The notes beneath the pieces are model-generated. The model saw only the letters and a program-made list of their open reading frames with translations. It had not been told where the DNA came from and did not search any database. Of a DNA stretch of 64,000 nucleotides, positions 21,389-33,046 are shown one piece after another; position 1 is the stretch's first letter, and each line of letters opens with the position of its first letter. Source of the DNA: Impatiens glandulifera (taxonomy: Eukaryota; Streptophyta; Magnoliopsida; Ericales; Balsaminaceae); contig NC_061869.1 of NCBI RefSeq assembly GCF_907164915.1, positions 43,459,771-43,523,770 on the forward strand, given 5' to 3'. The position numbers and the translations under genes were made by a program.

Positions 21389-23263
21389 ATGGGAAGCATG
21401 ACCCACAACGACAAGACTCCAATGCTAAACAGTGAAGCGTTTAGTAGTTGGAAGAAACAGATGTATCTATATCTGATCACGTTGGATGATGAGATGAGCC
21501 GAGTCATGAAAGAGGGGCCAATCAAGATAAACAAGGAGTTAGACAAATGGACAAATGAAGATCGAAGACAAAGTAACCTAGACAACCATTGCATGAGGCA
21601 CATCTATAAGGCTATAGATGATAACACCTTGAACAAGATCTCAGACTGCGATAATGCAAATGAAGCCTGGGAAACGATCATTCAGATCCATGAAGGAAAC
21701 GAAAGAACAAAGGAGAATAAAATCTTGGTGGCTACACAGAAATATGAAAACATCAGGATGAAACCGGGGGAAATCATGAAGGAATTCAGTAACCGGTTCA
21801 CCAGCGTGGTCAACGAGCTTCAAACACTCAGAAAGAAGTACGACAACCGAGAAGTAATCATCAAAGCCTTAAGATCACTGCCGAGCACATGGGATATCAA
21901 GACCATAGTGATGAGGGAATCAAGCACCCTCGGGCAGATGAAGTTGCATGACGTATTTGAGGATCTAAAAGCCTACGAGTTCGAGATTAAGTCTCGGATC
22001 GAAGATGAAGCATCCACATCAACCGTAACCAGAGCTTTGGTTACATCGGTGGAAACGGCGGTCCAAGTATCAACCGTTCCGGCTCCAGTCAAAAACGCTG
22101 ATCAGATCAGTGAAGATGTGATGGAGATGCTAGCTCAGAAATTTGGGAGATTCATGAAGAAGAATCAGCCTCCATCTAACAACGATTTTAATTATAATTA
22201 TGTAGATAAATCAAATAAAAGATGTTATAACTGTGACGGTTTTGGACATTTCAGGTCAGAATGCAAAAAACCAAGGAGAGACGACAGAAAACCGGAAGGA
22301 AACTATCAAGGCAACTATCAAGGAAACAACTATCAAGGCAACTGGTACCAGGGTAACAACTACCAAGGGAACAACTACCGGATAAATGACAACCAAAGGA
22401 ACGACTACCGGAGAAACGATGACCAGTATGCTAACGAAGGGAAGGAGATTCAGAAAGCACTCATCGCATCCGACGGTGGAAGCAAGTGGGCGTACTCCGA
22501 CAATGAAGATAATGAATAAAGGGTAACCTGCTTCATGGCAAATGACGAAGAGGTATTTGATTTCTCATCTTATGAGTTCTCTAAGGAAGATTTGATTTCT
22601 GCACTCAACGAAATGGTCGCTGAGTTCAGAAACATATCTGCATACATATCGACTCCGGTAGAACCTAAAACCGTAGAGTCAAATAGTATCGCTGTTAAAA
22701 CATGTGAAACCACATTGTATGAGCCATATGAACTATCCTTAGACAATGAGGAGACAGTTCAACCGGTAACTGAAACTGATGAACGAGCACTGTATGTTAC
22801 GGCTGCGTGGGAGAGATCTCGTCAAGTCGTAAAACAGATGTGTAATTATAAAAGACATCCTAAATGTAGATTTGGTATCGGTTACGAACCAAACAAACAA
22901 AACGAATCAAAACAACCTAACGGGATGAAACTCACAAAAGACAATCTTCCATTCATAAGATTTGTCAAGAGTTCAACAACCGAAAATAAGGAAGAACATG
23001 ATCTAAAACCAGAAAAAGAACTTAAGTATGTAAGTCCGACTAAATCAGAAAACTGGCTTCATTCTGAGAGAAGGAAAACCAACCGGAAACAAAATAAAAC
23101 AAACAGATCTCGGTCTCAAAGAAACTCATCACCACAACATAAGGCATTCTTGAGCAATGGTCAAGAAGTTAATCCAAACATTATAAGAACAGATACCGGG
23201 AAAGTGATCCGACTTATTCAAGTCTGGATCCCAAAGGGACTAATCAACCATAGACCCAACTGA
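21389..23263 (+). pseudogene. gag: E2 gag, one in-frame stop
   Basis: Copia capsid/nucleocapsid protein. ATG at 21389 gives MGSMTHND and a UBN2-type capsid region closely matching E1 (LDDEMSRVMKEGPIKI, NERTKENKI, LPSTWDIKTIVMRES). The zinc knuckle CYNCDGFGHFRSEC (CX2CX4HX4C) is followed by KKPRR and a stretch of NYQGN-type repeats. TAA at 22517-22519 interrupts the frame where E1 reads through; the frame is open again to TGA at 23263, ending VWIPKGLINHRPN. Pol follows in the +1 frame as in E1. Confidence 0.9.
22294..22410 (+). repeat. NYQGN coding repeat in gag
   Basis: About six degenerate units encoding (N)NYQGN after the zinc knuckle, built from AACTATCAAGG-type DNA repeats. Absent from E1, which has a Pro/Ala tract in a different part of gag. 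Confidence 0.7.
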
Positions 23264-23297
23264 ATGTGGGTACCAAAAAGGTGTAAATAATCTTCTT

Positions 23298-24764
23298 TTG
23301 CAGGCTAGGAGAAGCAACCGGCTAAAGAATTCAGAATGGTATTTGGACAGCGGATGTTCAAGACACATGACCGGCAACGATGAACTACTAACCGACATCA
23401 AGTATGAAACCGGAGCAGTCATAACATTCGGTGACAACTCGAAAGGTAAAACCGTGGGCAAGGGTAAGATTGTCCATGGTAACCTATCCATAAATAATGT
23501 ATTACTGCTAGAAGAACTGCGTTTTAATCTATTAAGTATAAGTCAAATGTGTGATGTGGGTTATAAAGTTGAATTTCATAAAAATGCATGTTTAGTTAAG
23601 AATCAGCAAAATGATATCCTTTTAACCGGTAACCGAATGGAAAATATTTACAAAGTTAATTGGAAAACTGATTTTGAAAAACCTGTGTGTATGATAGCAG
23701 GAAATGATCCAAACTGGCTCTGGCATAAACGACTAAACCACTTGAATTTCAAAACAATAAGCTTTATATGTTCCAAAGAACTAGTTCACAGTTTTCCAAA
23801 TGTTAAGTTTTCAAAAGACAAAGTATGTGTTGCATGTCAAATGGGAAAACAAATAAAGTCATCTTTCAAAAGTAAAGGAAACTATCAATCTGAACGTTGT
23901 TTAGAACTTTTGCATATGGATCTGTTTGGTCCGGTTAAAGTGACCAGTTTAGGAGGCATGCATTATACTATGGTAGTTATTGATGACTATTCTAAATTTA
24001 CTTGGGTAACATTTCTAGCTTCTAAAAATCAAGAAACTCCAAACCTGATCAAATTGATTTTGAGAATACAAAATGATAAATCTATTCGAGTAAACAAAAT
24101 CAGAAGTGATAGAGGAACTGAGTTTATAAATAGCAGTTTAACCACTTTTCTTGATGATTCCGGTATTAGACACGAGTTGTCTAGTGCCAGAACCCCTCAA
24201 CAAAACGGTCTGGTTGAAAGAAGAAACCGAACTCTCAAGGAAGCTGCAAGGTCAATGATAGCTGATTCGGGTATTGCTCAAAAGTTTTGGGCTGAGGTTA
24301 TCAATACCGCATGCTACACACAAAACCGATCTTTAGTAACTAAACATTTTTACAAAACCCCTTTTGAAATATACTATGATCGAATTCCAAACATACGGTA
24401 TTTTCGAATTTTTGGTAACAAATGTTTTGTTCACAACAACTGCAAGAATTACTTGACCGCTTTTGATGCTAAATCCGATGAGGGAATAATGTTGGGATAT
24501 TCAGCTGTAAGTAAAGCCTACAGAATATATAATACTAGGACTTTAACAGTTGAAGAAACATCCCACGTTTTTTTTGATGAATCGGTTGAACGAAACACTG
24601 TATTACCCTTCGACCTTCACAACAGAATGGAAAATTTCAATATCTATTCTGATGATGAAGACGAGGTTCCGGTTTTTAGACGATTTGTCAATGACCAAGC
24701 AGTTGATACTGAATCTCAGCCTGTTCAAGCTGCCTTACCGCAGAAAGTTGACTCTTCAGTTTAG
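23298..24764 (+). pseudogene. pol: E2 pol, 5' part: protease and integrase
   Basis: Begins LQARRSN (non-ATG) just after the gag stop, in the +1 frame; the upstream frame is open back to the overlap with gag. Contains the protease motif [11 protein letters not shown], the HHCC zinc region ([16 protein letters not shown]) and the integrase catalytic triad in HMDLFGP, SDRGTEF and VERRNR. It ends at TAG 24762-24764 in the linker after integrase. Comparison with E1 shows that the N-terminal half of the reverse transcriptase, about 0.8 kb including the [11 protein letters not shown] aspartate, is missing at this point, and that the join is out of frame. Confidence 0.92.
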
Positions 24765-24766
24765 AC

Positions 24767-25741
24767 ATATTACTTGTTCAAATTTATGTCGATGATATTA
24801 TTTTCGGATCAACCGATCCAAAATTATGTGATAAATTCTCAAAAATGATGACTGACAAATTTCAAATGAGTATGATGGGAGAACTGAGTTTCTTCCTAGG
24901 ATTTCAGGTTAAGAAGATTAAAGCCGGAACATTCATAAGCCAACCGAAGTACACAGCCGAATTATTGAAGAAGTTTGGAATGGATACATGCGCGGAGGCG
25001 GCTACACCAATGAGTCCTTCTGTAAAGTTAGACAAAGATGAGGATGGTCAAGCCGTTGACATCACAGCATATCGAGGAATGATTGGATCATTGCTTTATC
25101 TAACAGCCAGCCGACCTGACATTTTGTTTGCAGTTGGAGTGTGCGGAAGATTCCAAGCCAATCCAAAGCAATCACATTACACTGCGGCCAAAAGAATATT
25201 AAAATATCTGAAGGGAACTCAAGAAGTGGGACTTTGGAATCCAAAAGACTCAAGTTTCAACCTTATAAGCTACTCAGACGCTGATTATGCAGGATGCAAG
25301 ATCGATAGAAAGAGTACAAGTGGAACTTGCCAGTTCCTAGGTGACCAGTTAGTCACTTGGAGCAGCAAGAAACAAATATCAGTTGCAACATCAACCGCAG
25401 AGGCAGAGTATATAGCAGCCGGAAGCTGTTGTGCACAACTCCTCTGGATCCAACAACAACTAAGGGACTTTGGTGTAGAAGCCAAGGAATCTCCAATATT
25501 CTGTGACAACACCAGCGTGATAGCGATCACATACAATCCAGTGTTGCACTCAAGAACAAAGCACATTGATATAAGACATCACTTCATCCGGGAGCATGTT
25601 CAGGAGAAACACATCCGGTTGGAATACGTCTCGACCGAGCAAAAAGTAGAAGACATCCTCACAAAACCGCTACAGGAAGCTAAGTTTTCTCATTTCAGAA
25701 ATATTTTAGGAATTACTGATGTTAAGAAACTTATATCATGA
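24767..25741 (+). pseudogene. pol: E2 pol, 3' part: reverse-transcriptase thumb side and RNase H
   Basis: Resumes at [16 protein letters not shown], keeping the YVDD box but lacking the first catalytic aspartate. RNase H is complete: SYSDADYAGC, TAEAEY, CDNTS and the C-terminal [12 protein letters not shown]. At the glutamine run where E1 has a stop, E2 has three intact CAA codons. No initiating context for this fragment is visible, so it would not be expressed as an enzyme. Confidence 0.9.
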
Positions 25742-26370
25742 TCATGCATGCATATTGCTTACATACGTAACACTGAAAAACCGGGATATGTGTTCAGGGA
25801 GAAGCTCTCGCTTCTCAAACCATATTCAAATAGGCCATTGAAAATTCAAGAATGCTAACCGGGAGGAAATCTCCGGTTATGCCTGATCACTTCATGATGT
25901 CAAATCACGTGTATACTTACTATACGGTTGAAATGACCTGGTAGAAGTGGATATACTTAATTCAAAGTTGAACAAATGTTGATGTGACTCAACATTTCTT
26001 CACAATCAGAACAAAATATCCAACTAAAACCGGTCATGGAAAACCGCTCAGTACAAATGCACTATGGTTTTGATGGAATGAACTTTTCCGATTAACTTGA
26101 AACAGCTAACCGCGTTTTCATGCATACCTTGAGAAATGAAGCCTGTAATAAATAAAAATAGTCTACCGCAATCGAGATGACGATATGTGTCCATCATCAA
26201 GAGAGGGAGACTCACATCTTGTCAATAGATTTTTGTCATCATGAATATCTTGGTAATAATTAGTTTTGCATTGGAAATAAACATTATACACTTCAACAAG
26301 TTAAAGCCTATTAACTAATTGATGACATCACTAAGCATGCTTAACCTATTGATCTAGCCGAACCCCTGGC
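25742..26370 (+). other. Spacer between pol and ORF A of E2
   Basis: No supported coding frame. Its last part leads into the ORF A TATA box. No tRNA-like or other recognised element was seen. Confidence 0.6.
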
Positions 26371-26377
26371 TATATAA
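26371..26377 (+). promoter_or_regulatory. TATA box of ORF A in E2
   Basis: TATATAA in GGCTATATAAACC, 80 bases before the ORF A ATG, followed by a CA/CT-rich leader (CTCAAATCCTCACAAATC). Confidence 0.6.
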
Positions 26378-26456
26378 ACCACCCTCAAATCCTCACAAAT
26401 CTTCACAAAATTCACTATTCACAAAAACTGTCTTGAGCTTAAACTATCTCAAGAAC

Positions 26457-27193
26457 ATGAACTCCCACTCACTAGTAAAGAAAATTATGTTGGCTGATTT
26501 CAACTCGATCTACCAATACGAAGATCATGATGTCAAAGAAATTTTCTTAGCCGTTGAAAGAAGCGGGATAAGAGGGTTTCTTGAAAACAGATTCTTCCTC
26601 GACTACCTAGTAGTCGATGAATTCTTCCAGACCGCAAAGGAGGTGCATCGAGACATAATCGTTGTACAAGTTTACGGTCAATCCTTTCTATTCAGCGAGA
26701 CGGATTTCGCTGAATACTGCGGTTTGCCCATTAAAGGGGTAACCGACTTAACCTACTCTCCGGTGACCATGGAAGAAATGTTTATCGGTTCTCCAACTCT
26801 GACATCCCGGTTAGACCCTGGGGTGCTAACAGCCAACTCTCTCACAAGTACCAACTTCTTTGTGAGATTCTGGGAAAGTCCATCCTGGGAAGAGAGAAAG
26901 GCTATTACTACACCCAAAGGCTTTTCGAGATGATGATCGCTGTTACGGTTGGGACACCGGTAAATTGGTCCTGGATCATCTTCAGAAACTTGAAGAAGAT
27001 GTTTATTTCAAACAAAACCGGCTACGCTCCTCAGCTAAGCGGTTTTTTTGCTATCTTGGATATCCACTCCGGACCCTTCATCACTCTCCATCCAAAGCAC
27101 GTGCTCACTAAGGAGAGAGTCCAAGAGCTGATCGACCGATGGGAAACAGCTAAGGCAAAGAGGAATCAAGCGGCTGGGTCATCTAATGTTTAA
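26457..27193 (+). pseudogene. E2 accessory ORF A, one frameshift
   Basis: Function unknown. ATG at 26457 (MNSHSLVKK) leads into MLADFNSI, ERSGIRGFLENRFFLD, VVDEFFQTAKE and FSETDFAEYCGLP. A frameshift near 26818-26822 moves the frame; from there the second frame reads a block matching E1 (YQLL, ILGKSILGRE), then VGTPVNWSWIIFRNLKKM, TGYAPQLSGFF and HVLTKERVQELIDRW. Full length would be about 245 residues, as in E1. An in-frame ATG at 26433 is possible but lies closer to the TATA box. The frameshift makes this copy a probable pseudogene. Confidence 0.78.
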
Positions 27194-27516
27194 ATCATCT
27201 CTCATCCTTTTATCCTTTCTCAAACTGGTAATTTTATTGTACTACCGATTTGGTACCTTGAATTAATGAAGATCATTTCTTTCCATTTTAGTCAAAAATC
27301 AAAAATCATAAAGTAAATGACCAACATTTAATGCGCCGTATCAAACCAAATCAAATCACTCTTGGAAACAGAAATATTCGTTTTCAAGAAGCATGCCTGA
27401 TCCGATTTGACTAGACATGCCTTTATCCTCTTAAAAATTTACAAAACATTTATGACCAGACATAAACGGTCTGATTTTTCAAAATATTCTCATTTAATGC
27501 ATCCAACTGCTCAAGC
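27194..27516 (+). other. Spacer between ORFs A and B of E2
   Basis: No supported coding frame. It holds the ORF A 3' region and the sequence upstream of the ORF B TATA box. Confidence 0.55.
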
Positions 27517-27524
27517 TATAAAAA
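27517..27524 (+). promoter_or_regulatory. TATA box of ORF B in E2
   Basis: TATAAAAA in AAGCTATAAAAAGGGGC, 106 bases before the ORF B ATG. The leader is pyrimidine-rich (CGCCTCCTTTACTCTTCTCT), like a plant Y-patch. Confidence 0.65.
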
Positions 27525-27629
27525 GGGGCTCAATCCTGCATCTTCAAACACGCCTCCTTTACTCTTCTCTCTAAACCCTGAAAGTTCAAAAGAACTCCTT
27601 TCGATTCTCATTCTCAGTCTTCTTCAAAA

Positions 27630-28349
27630 ATGTCAGCTGAACTAAGAAACACAATCTTCGTCAACTTCGAAGAAATCAAAGATGGCCGGTTTCACGATAC
27701 CATCTTCCAACCGATCATAGAATCGAGGCTTCAAAACTTCCTTGAAGGCTCAAACACCATCCTTGTAGAGGAAGTGTGCGAGTTCTTCAACAATGGACAC
27801 ATTCTCGACGATGGTAGTATAAGGACCATCATTGACGGAAGATTTCTTCGGTTTACCGAAGAGCATTTTGCTGCTTTCTTCAACCTTCCAACCGAAGGAT
27901 TCTCTAACTTCCCAACGCCATTCTTTCCGGCTAAGGAAGACTTCGACTTTATCTTTTCCTCTTCCATCGAACCGGTCGTCGACCACGGGAAGAAAGAAAA
28001 ACTCGCCCCTCACTACCAAGTCTTTCATGACTTGGTTCAGCGGTCTATCATGGGCCGAATGCCAAACCAAAACTACAACCAGGAGGCATTCGACATCATG
28101 ATAGCCATCATCCGTAAATCGGCAATCAACTGGTCCTCCTACCTATTCAACAACTTGAAGCAGCTCATAACCGCTCCAAGAGGAAATATCGGTTACGCTC
28201 CACAAATCTCTCGATTTTTGGAGACTCGTCGCCGCAACCTTGGGCACGGTGTCCCTGTCGGATCGGCCAACACTATGACTCTATCCATGCTGAATAGATG
28301 GATATCGAGGATTGAGGAACGGACACCCGACAACACCGTGGTCAAGTAG
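27630..28349 (+). CDS. E2 accessory ORF B, intact, 239 residues
   Basis: Function unknown; the only fully open accessory ORF of E2. Residues 1-20 contain IFVNFEEI, then ESRLQNFLEGSNTILVEEVCEFF, FTEEHFAAFFNLPTEGF, a long central helix-rich region, KSAINWSSYLFNNLKQL and GYAPQISRFL. The same blocks in the same order occur in ORFs A and C, so the three are paralogues. Retention of an intact frame while pol is badly damaged is notable. No signal peptide, membrane span or catalytic motif is recognised. Similarity to Pfam PF20167 is suspected from layout only. Confidence 0.8.
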   Translation: MSAELRNTIFVNFEEIKDGRFHDTIFQPIIESRLQNFLEGSNTILVEEVCEFFNNGHILDDGSIRTIIDGRFLRFTEEHFAAFFNLPTEGFSNFPTPFFPAKEDFDFIFSSSIEPVVDHGKKEKLAPHYQVFHDLVQRSIMGRMPNQNYNQEAFDIMIAIIRKSAINWSSYLFNNLKQLITAPRGNIGYAPQISRFLETRRRNLGHGVPVGSANTMTLSMLNRWISRIEERTPDNTVVK

Positions 28350-28777
28350 CTTGTCAGAATGGTAGAAGGGGATTGGATCGATCTAGACTAAGTTGTTTGT
28401 TTTCTTTCCGGTTTTTGGTCATTTTGTTGTACGAACGAAAACCGCCTTACTTCCACTTTCGGACTTATTTATAAAATTCTCTAATTTTTAAAGTCTCCGG
28501 TTATTCAATATCTTTCTTTCCGGTTTTGAAATCAATAAACATAAGACTTCATGTTAAACGAAATTTCCGGTTAACAAAGGTTCCGGTAAATCAAAATCTT
28601 AAGCAAAAACAAAAAGTTTGAAAAACTTACCGCCCACGGTTTTACCGCACAAAATTTACCGCCCATTGTTTCTCCGCATTTACCGCCGAAAGTTACTGCA
28701 GTAACTTTTGGAGGGAAAGTTGGCGCCAAAATATAATCAAGTGACGGTTCGTTTCCTAACCGTTCGAAATCGCCTCC
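28350..28777 (+). other. Spacer and upstream region of ORF C in E2
   Basis: No supported coding frame. At about 28628-28690 there are four CCGC-containing motifs, mostly TTTACCGCC or similar, followed by TTTTGGAGGGAAAG and GGCGCC. All of these have counterparts upstream of ORF C in E1, so this is a conserved upstream element. Confidence 0.55.
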
Positions 28778-28785
28778 TATATAAG
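28778..28785 (+). promoter_or_regulatory. TATA box of ORF C in E2
   Basis: TATATAAG in CCTCCTATATAAGTTC, followed by the leader motif CTTTCTCTCTCTAAA, which is nearly identical to the E1 leader. Confidence 0.65.
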
Positions 28786-28931
28786 TTCAGATCAGTTCAT
28801 TCTCAACACAAGCTTTCTCTCTCTAAAAATTCTCAAATCTTCAAAGGCTCCCTAACTTCCGTTCATCGTTGTTTTTCATCTTTTTCTTTCACAAGATCAA
28901 CATTGCTCTAGGTAAAGCACCTTTTCAATGG

Positions 28932-31589
28932 ATGTTGCAGGTCGATTTCAACGACATCGACGAACACGCCGGGGAGGAAAACAAGGCTGTGCTTCAATCT
29001 CTAAAAGATTCAGGATTGGAGGCGTTCTTGTCTGGTCCGTTCGTCGTCCACCCGACGGCAGTTATGGAGTTTCTAGCGACGACGACTTTGACGAAGAGGA
29101 AAGACTCCGCCACCGTCAGCGGCAAAGAGGTTCACATCACGAAGGAGCTTTTCTCTGAAGCACTCGGTATGCCGAACACCGGTTTGGACTTCAAGACTAA
29201 CCTGACCGATGCAGAATCTAATGCGGTCCGGTTAGTGATATCGGCTGACGACCAGGATCTAGTGAATCACTCAAGCTGGAAGAACAAACTAAAACCGGAG
29301 TTCAAGTGGTTGCTGAACATCATATCTCGTTCGATTCAGGGTAGAGGAGGTAACTTCGATAACCTGACCAAACTTAAGCTTAAAATGATGATGGCTATTG
29401 TCCGCGGTGACAAGATAGATTGGGTACAGGCCTTCGCAATGCAAATCATCAAAATTCTTAAGTTCCTTAATGTGGAACTTAGTGAAGGTGAACCGCTCTC
29501 ACCCAATAATATTCTTAACTCAAAGCCAATGAGTAAGAAGACTGCCAAAGTGGCTAAACCGAAGTCATCCAGAACGAAGTCTTCAAAGGGAACCAGCTCT
29601 TCCGCTCCGGCTGAAGAAGGTTCGAAACAAGAAAAACCGAAGGGGAAGGCGGTTCAAGCCGAAGCCTCCCAGAAGAAAAAGGGAAGGAAGAAGTCTTCCA
29701 CAAAGAAGAGCTCCAACAAGCCGGCTGACTCCGAGAAAACACTTTCCTCGGATCATTCGCCGAAGAGAACCGGAGACGTCTTCCAGCCTATTCCCATCAA
29801 CACCGTTCATCCCATTAATGTTGACTCTCAATCATCAAGGCAAACCGAACCCTCGGGGAGCCAAGAAACCGAGTCAGCATCAAAGGAGGAAGCAGAGATT
29901 AGTATTCACTCTGAAAACTCCAAGTCCCCCAACAAGAACATCGACGAGATCATGGACGACGTAGGTTTAAATACCTCGGAAATCATTGTGGACGTAGTCA
30001 CAAGCATTGTTAAGGAAACTGAAGACGATGTGTCAGTCGTCTTAAGCCAGCTGATCAGGTTGAGATACCCGGTCAGAGTGAAATTCATTCGGTCGAAGAA
30101 ACGGCCAAAACTGTGAACATCACCCCTCCGGCTCAGGAGGAAAATACTAAAGAAAAAGAACCATCCGATTTAGCGGGGAACAAGTCTGTTCCAATCGATC
30201 CAACGCTCCAATCGGCCCAAGATGGGCCAGCTAATTCAACTTTAACACCTGAAGGTCCAGTTCAGGTTAACAAAGGTAAAGAGGTTTTACTCGAAGATTC
30301 CACGGTAAAGGGAAAAGGTGTTATGCAAACCGATTCCCAACCTGAGATCATAAGAGAGGCCGAAGTCGTCATGTCCGCAGAAGAAGAGGAGGAGATGTTT
30401 GAGCGGCTCATTAGGGATATGGACAAAGATGCAGGTGAGTTGATATCTCCCTACCACTTATGGGTCAAACTACGTTGTGAGACAAAGCTGTCGGACATGA
30501 TCTCGGCGATGAGCGGTAACAAACATTGGGAGAAACTCTTGGAAATAGAAGAAACTCTCAAGCTGGCAAATACCAATGTTATCCAAGCCGCATTCAGCAA
30601 AACCGCGGTGATTCATGAATACGCCCGATTACAAGTAGTAGAAGATGCTTTGAGGGAAGCAGAAGGAGCAGCTTTAACTCCTATTAAATCGAGAATGTTT
30701 GAACGGTTTCACTCAGTGCGTGAAAAACTCATACAAAATGTTGACCGGCTTGACGCAAAATGGAGAACCGATTGCAGACATCACTTAACCCATGCCGACT
30801 TATATAAAAGAAAACTTTCTTTTCTTCCAGGGAGACCTCCATGACAGTAGAAAACCGGGGAAGTGATCCTCCTCAAACTGATAAGGCTCCGGAACTTGAG
30901 CAGGCAAAGCAGGTGGTGATCGATACACTTAAGTCTTGCCTTGGGAACTACAGCATCGCAACCGATGAGAAGATTGCAACAGTTGAAGCCAACCTGACGA
31001 ACACTATCCGGGGATCAGTTCAAACCGAAATGGTCAACACCGCTGAAACATCGATCAGGTCTATGATAGATGAAGTCGTGCAAACTTCTGTCAAATCATT
31101 GATCGTAGAGTCTGTCCAAATCGCAACCGCTCCTTTGGTAGATATGTTGCAGGCTATGGCTGCTCAAATTGGGGAGTTGTCTAAACTTCAAGTGAGCAAA
31201 ACTCAAGAGCAAATCAATTCTGACGCCGAAACCGCAAAGAAACTGCAAGACGAAGAAAGGGAGAGGGAACGGTTAAGGAAGGAAACTGAAGAGAAAGATC
31301 ATGAGTTAGCCAAGCATTGCGAAGAGGAAGAACATGCAGCTCTCCAAGAACCCAACCGACTCAACCCTCACACGCTATGAAGACAAGAAATAAGAACAAG
31401 CGAAAAGCGGTTGCGGAGGTGATGAAGCAGGCAGAACGAAACAGTCAAAGAGTGATCGAACTAGTCGGTCTAAACGCCGAACCTCTTGACGAAGAGGAAG
31501 AAGAGGACCTCGAAGAACTCAACAGGCGTAAGAAGAAAGCAGTCGAAATCTCAACTGCAACCCCAAGCTCCAGACCGATTATTGCTTAA
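28932..31589 (+). pseudogene. E2 accessory ORF C, first copy, several frameshifts
   Basis: Function unknown. ATG at 28932 (MLQVDFND) begins the shared domain: KDSGLEAFLSGPFVV, VMEFLATT, SIQGRGGNFDNLTKLK. A deletion of about 54 bases after KIDW removes the NW-to-F block that the second copy keeps. A long hydrophilic tail follows: a lysine/serine-rich region (KSSRTKSSKGTSSS), then acidic and coiled-coil-like segments. Single-base losses relative to the second copy shift the frame near 30039, 30825 and 31350, and CAA has become TAA at 31587-31589. The ancestral protein would have been several hundred residues longer than ORFs A or B. Confidence 0.8.
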
Positions 31590-31942
31590 ACGTCTCGCCC
31601 ACCAAAACCAGCATGTGCCGGTTTTGGATTCGGCAAACGAACTCCCGGCATCTCAAGTGTATGGGCCGGCTGGCAATTCGATGTTGAATGAAGAGACAGA
31701 GAATGGAGGGCAAGGGAAGAAGAGGAAAGAAGGCGGAATGAAAAAGAAATTGAAAAGGGGGGACCATCCAAACCTTAGTTTCTTTTCCTTTCCATAAGAA
31801 TAATTTATTTATGTTTGATTTGGTTTCAGAACTCAGTCGTTTTTATCATATTTTGAAGTTATTAATTTCTACATATCCTTTGAAAAATCAATACATGTTT
31901 TGAAATTTTTCTTAAACAGAAAAACATCAAATAGGGAGAAAT

Positions 31943-33046
31943 CGTTAAACAATTTTTTCAAACCGGCCATACATTGCAAGTTTTGAATATTTATTCTAAA
32001 TAATCAAAAAGGGAGAAATTGATAAGAAAAATTAAGTAAGTTAATTTTCAAACCGTCCATACATTACAAGTTTTGAATATTTATTCTAAATAATCAAAAA
32101 GGGAGAAATTGATAAGAAAAATTAAGTAAAGTTAATTTTTGGAACCGGCTAGAAAAACTAAACAACTGTTAACTTCTATGTGCAGGAACCGATCAAATTG
32201 TATAAACCGGCTGGAGCCTCATAAACCGGTTGTTGAAAATTTCAAATAAATCCAGTTCAAGTGATCAAGTCAAGATTAGAGGAACCGGTTTTTACTCTCT
32301 CAAGAGACCGGCTAGCAAAGACTAAGTTTACATTCCAGCCGGACTATACTGTGTAAGAAGCAACCGGAAACTACAAATTGCAGAGATGACGTAATATGAC
32401 GAAATAGACGTGTCTCGAAGGGATAAAAGAAGATAAGATCCGATTAGAAGCATGCGAGGAAAGCAATGATGATTTACTAATCCGACGTTGACAACCGGAA
32501 GGTGCATGCCTGACACGTGTCCGAATCTACAAACCGGTTACGTCATCTTATACTTAGAGGTGTATGCATGCTTGTCAAGTGTTGAGGAAGGTGAAACGTG
32601 CAAGCAACCTCCCTGCACCGACGTGATGTTGGATTAACCAATCCCACGGTGAGAGAAGAATGTGACCGTTGGGATCGTCCTCACTATAAAAGGAAGACGA
32701 AGCGACCTCATTGATAGCGACACAAGTTACGAAAATCTTAGAGAGATAAAGAAATCTTACGCACGATCCAAAACCGTTGTGTCATTAACCGGAAGCTTTG
32801 TTTGTGTGTGTTTGTATTGTATTGTGTATTACATCGAGAGTGAGTTGGTGTAACCGGCGAGTCTCGAGTTGGGCTCGACCGGCATTGTAATTGTTGTAAC
32901 GTTGAAAGTTAGTGGAGATCCTTCTCAATACCTGAGAAGAAGGGGTGACGTAGGAGAGTTTGCTCCGAACATCCATAAAAAACCTTGTCTCGTGTTATTT
33001 CCTTCATTTACTGCTTACTCACTTAATCTAACCAAAACAATCTTAC
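31943..33046 (+). repeat. E2 LTR2, 3' end missing
   Basis: Starts CGTTAAAC after the purine tract AAATAGGGAGAAAT and has two further internal AAAAAGGGAGAAAT copies. It matches LTR1 up to AACAATCTTAC and then joins ORF C sequence at about 33046. The last quarter of the LTR, including the CTAACA end and primer-binding site, is absent. Confidence 0.88.

Noticed and set aside
23268..23305. A 24-base intron (GTGTAAATAATC...TTTTGCAG) between gag and pol of E2
   Set aside because: Far shorter than plant introns. A longer intron using the same acceptor is kept only as a hypothesis for the +1 arrangement.
29906..30088. Several short minus-strand frames across ORF C of E2
   Set aside because: Shadow frames over a lysine/glutamate-rich coding region; no start context or similarity to anything nearby.
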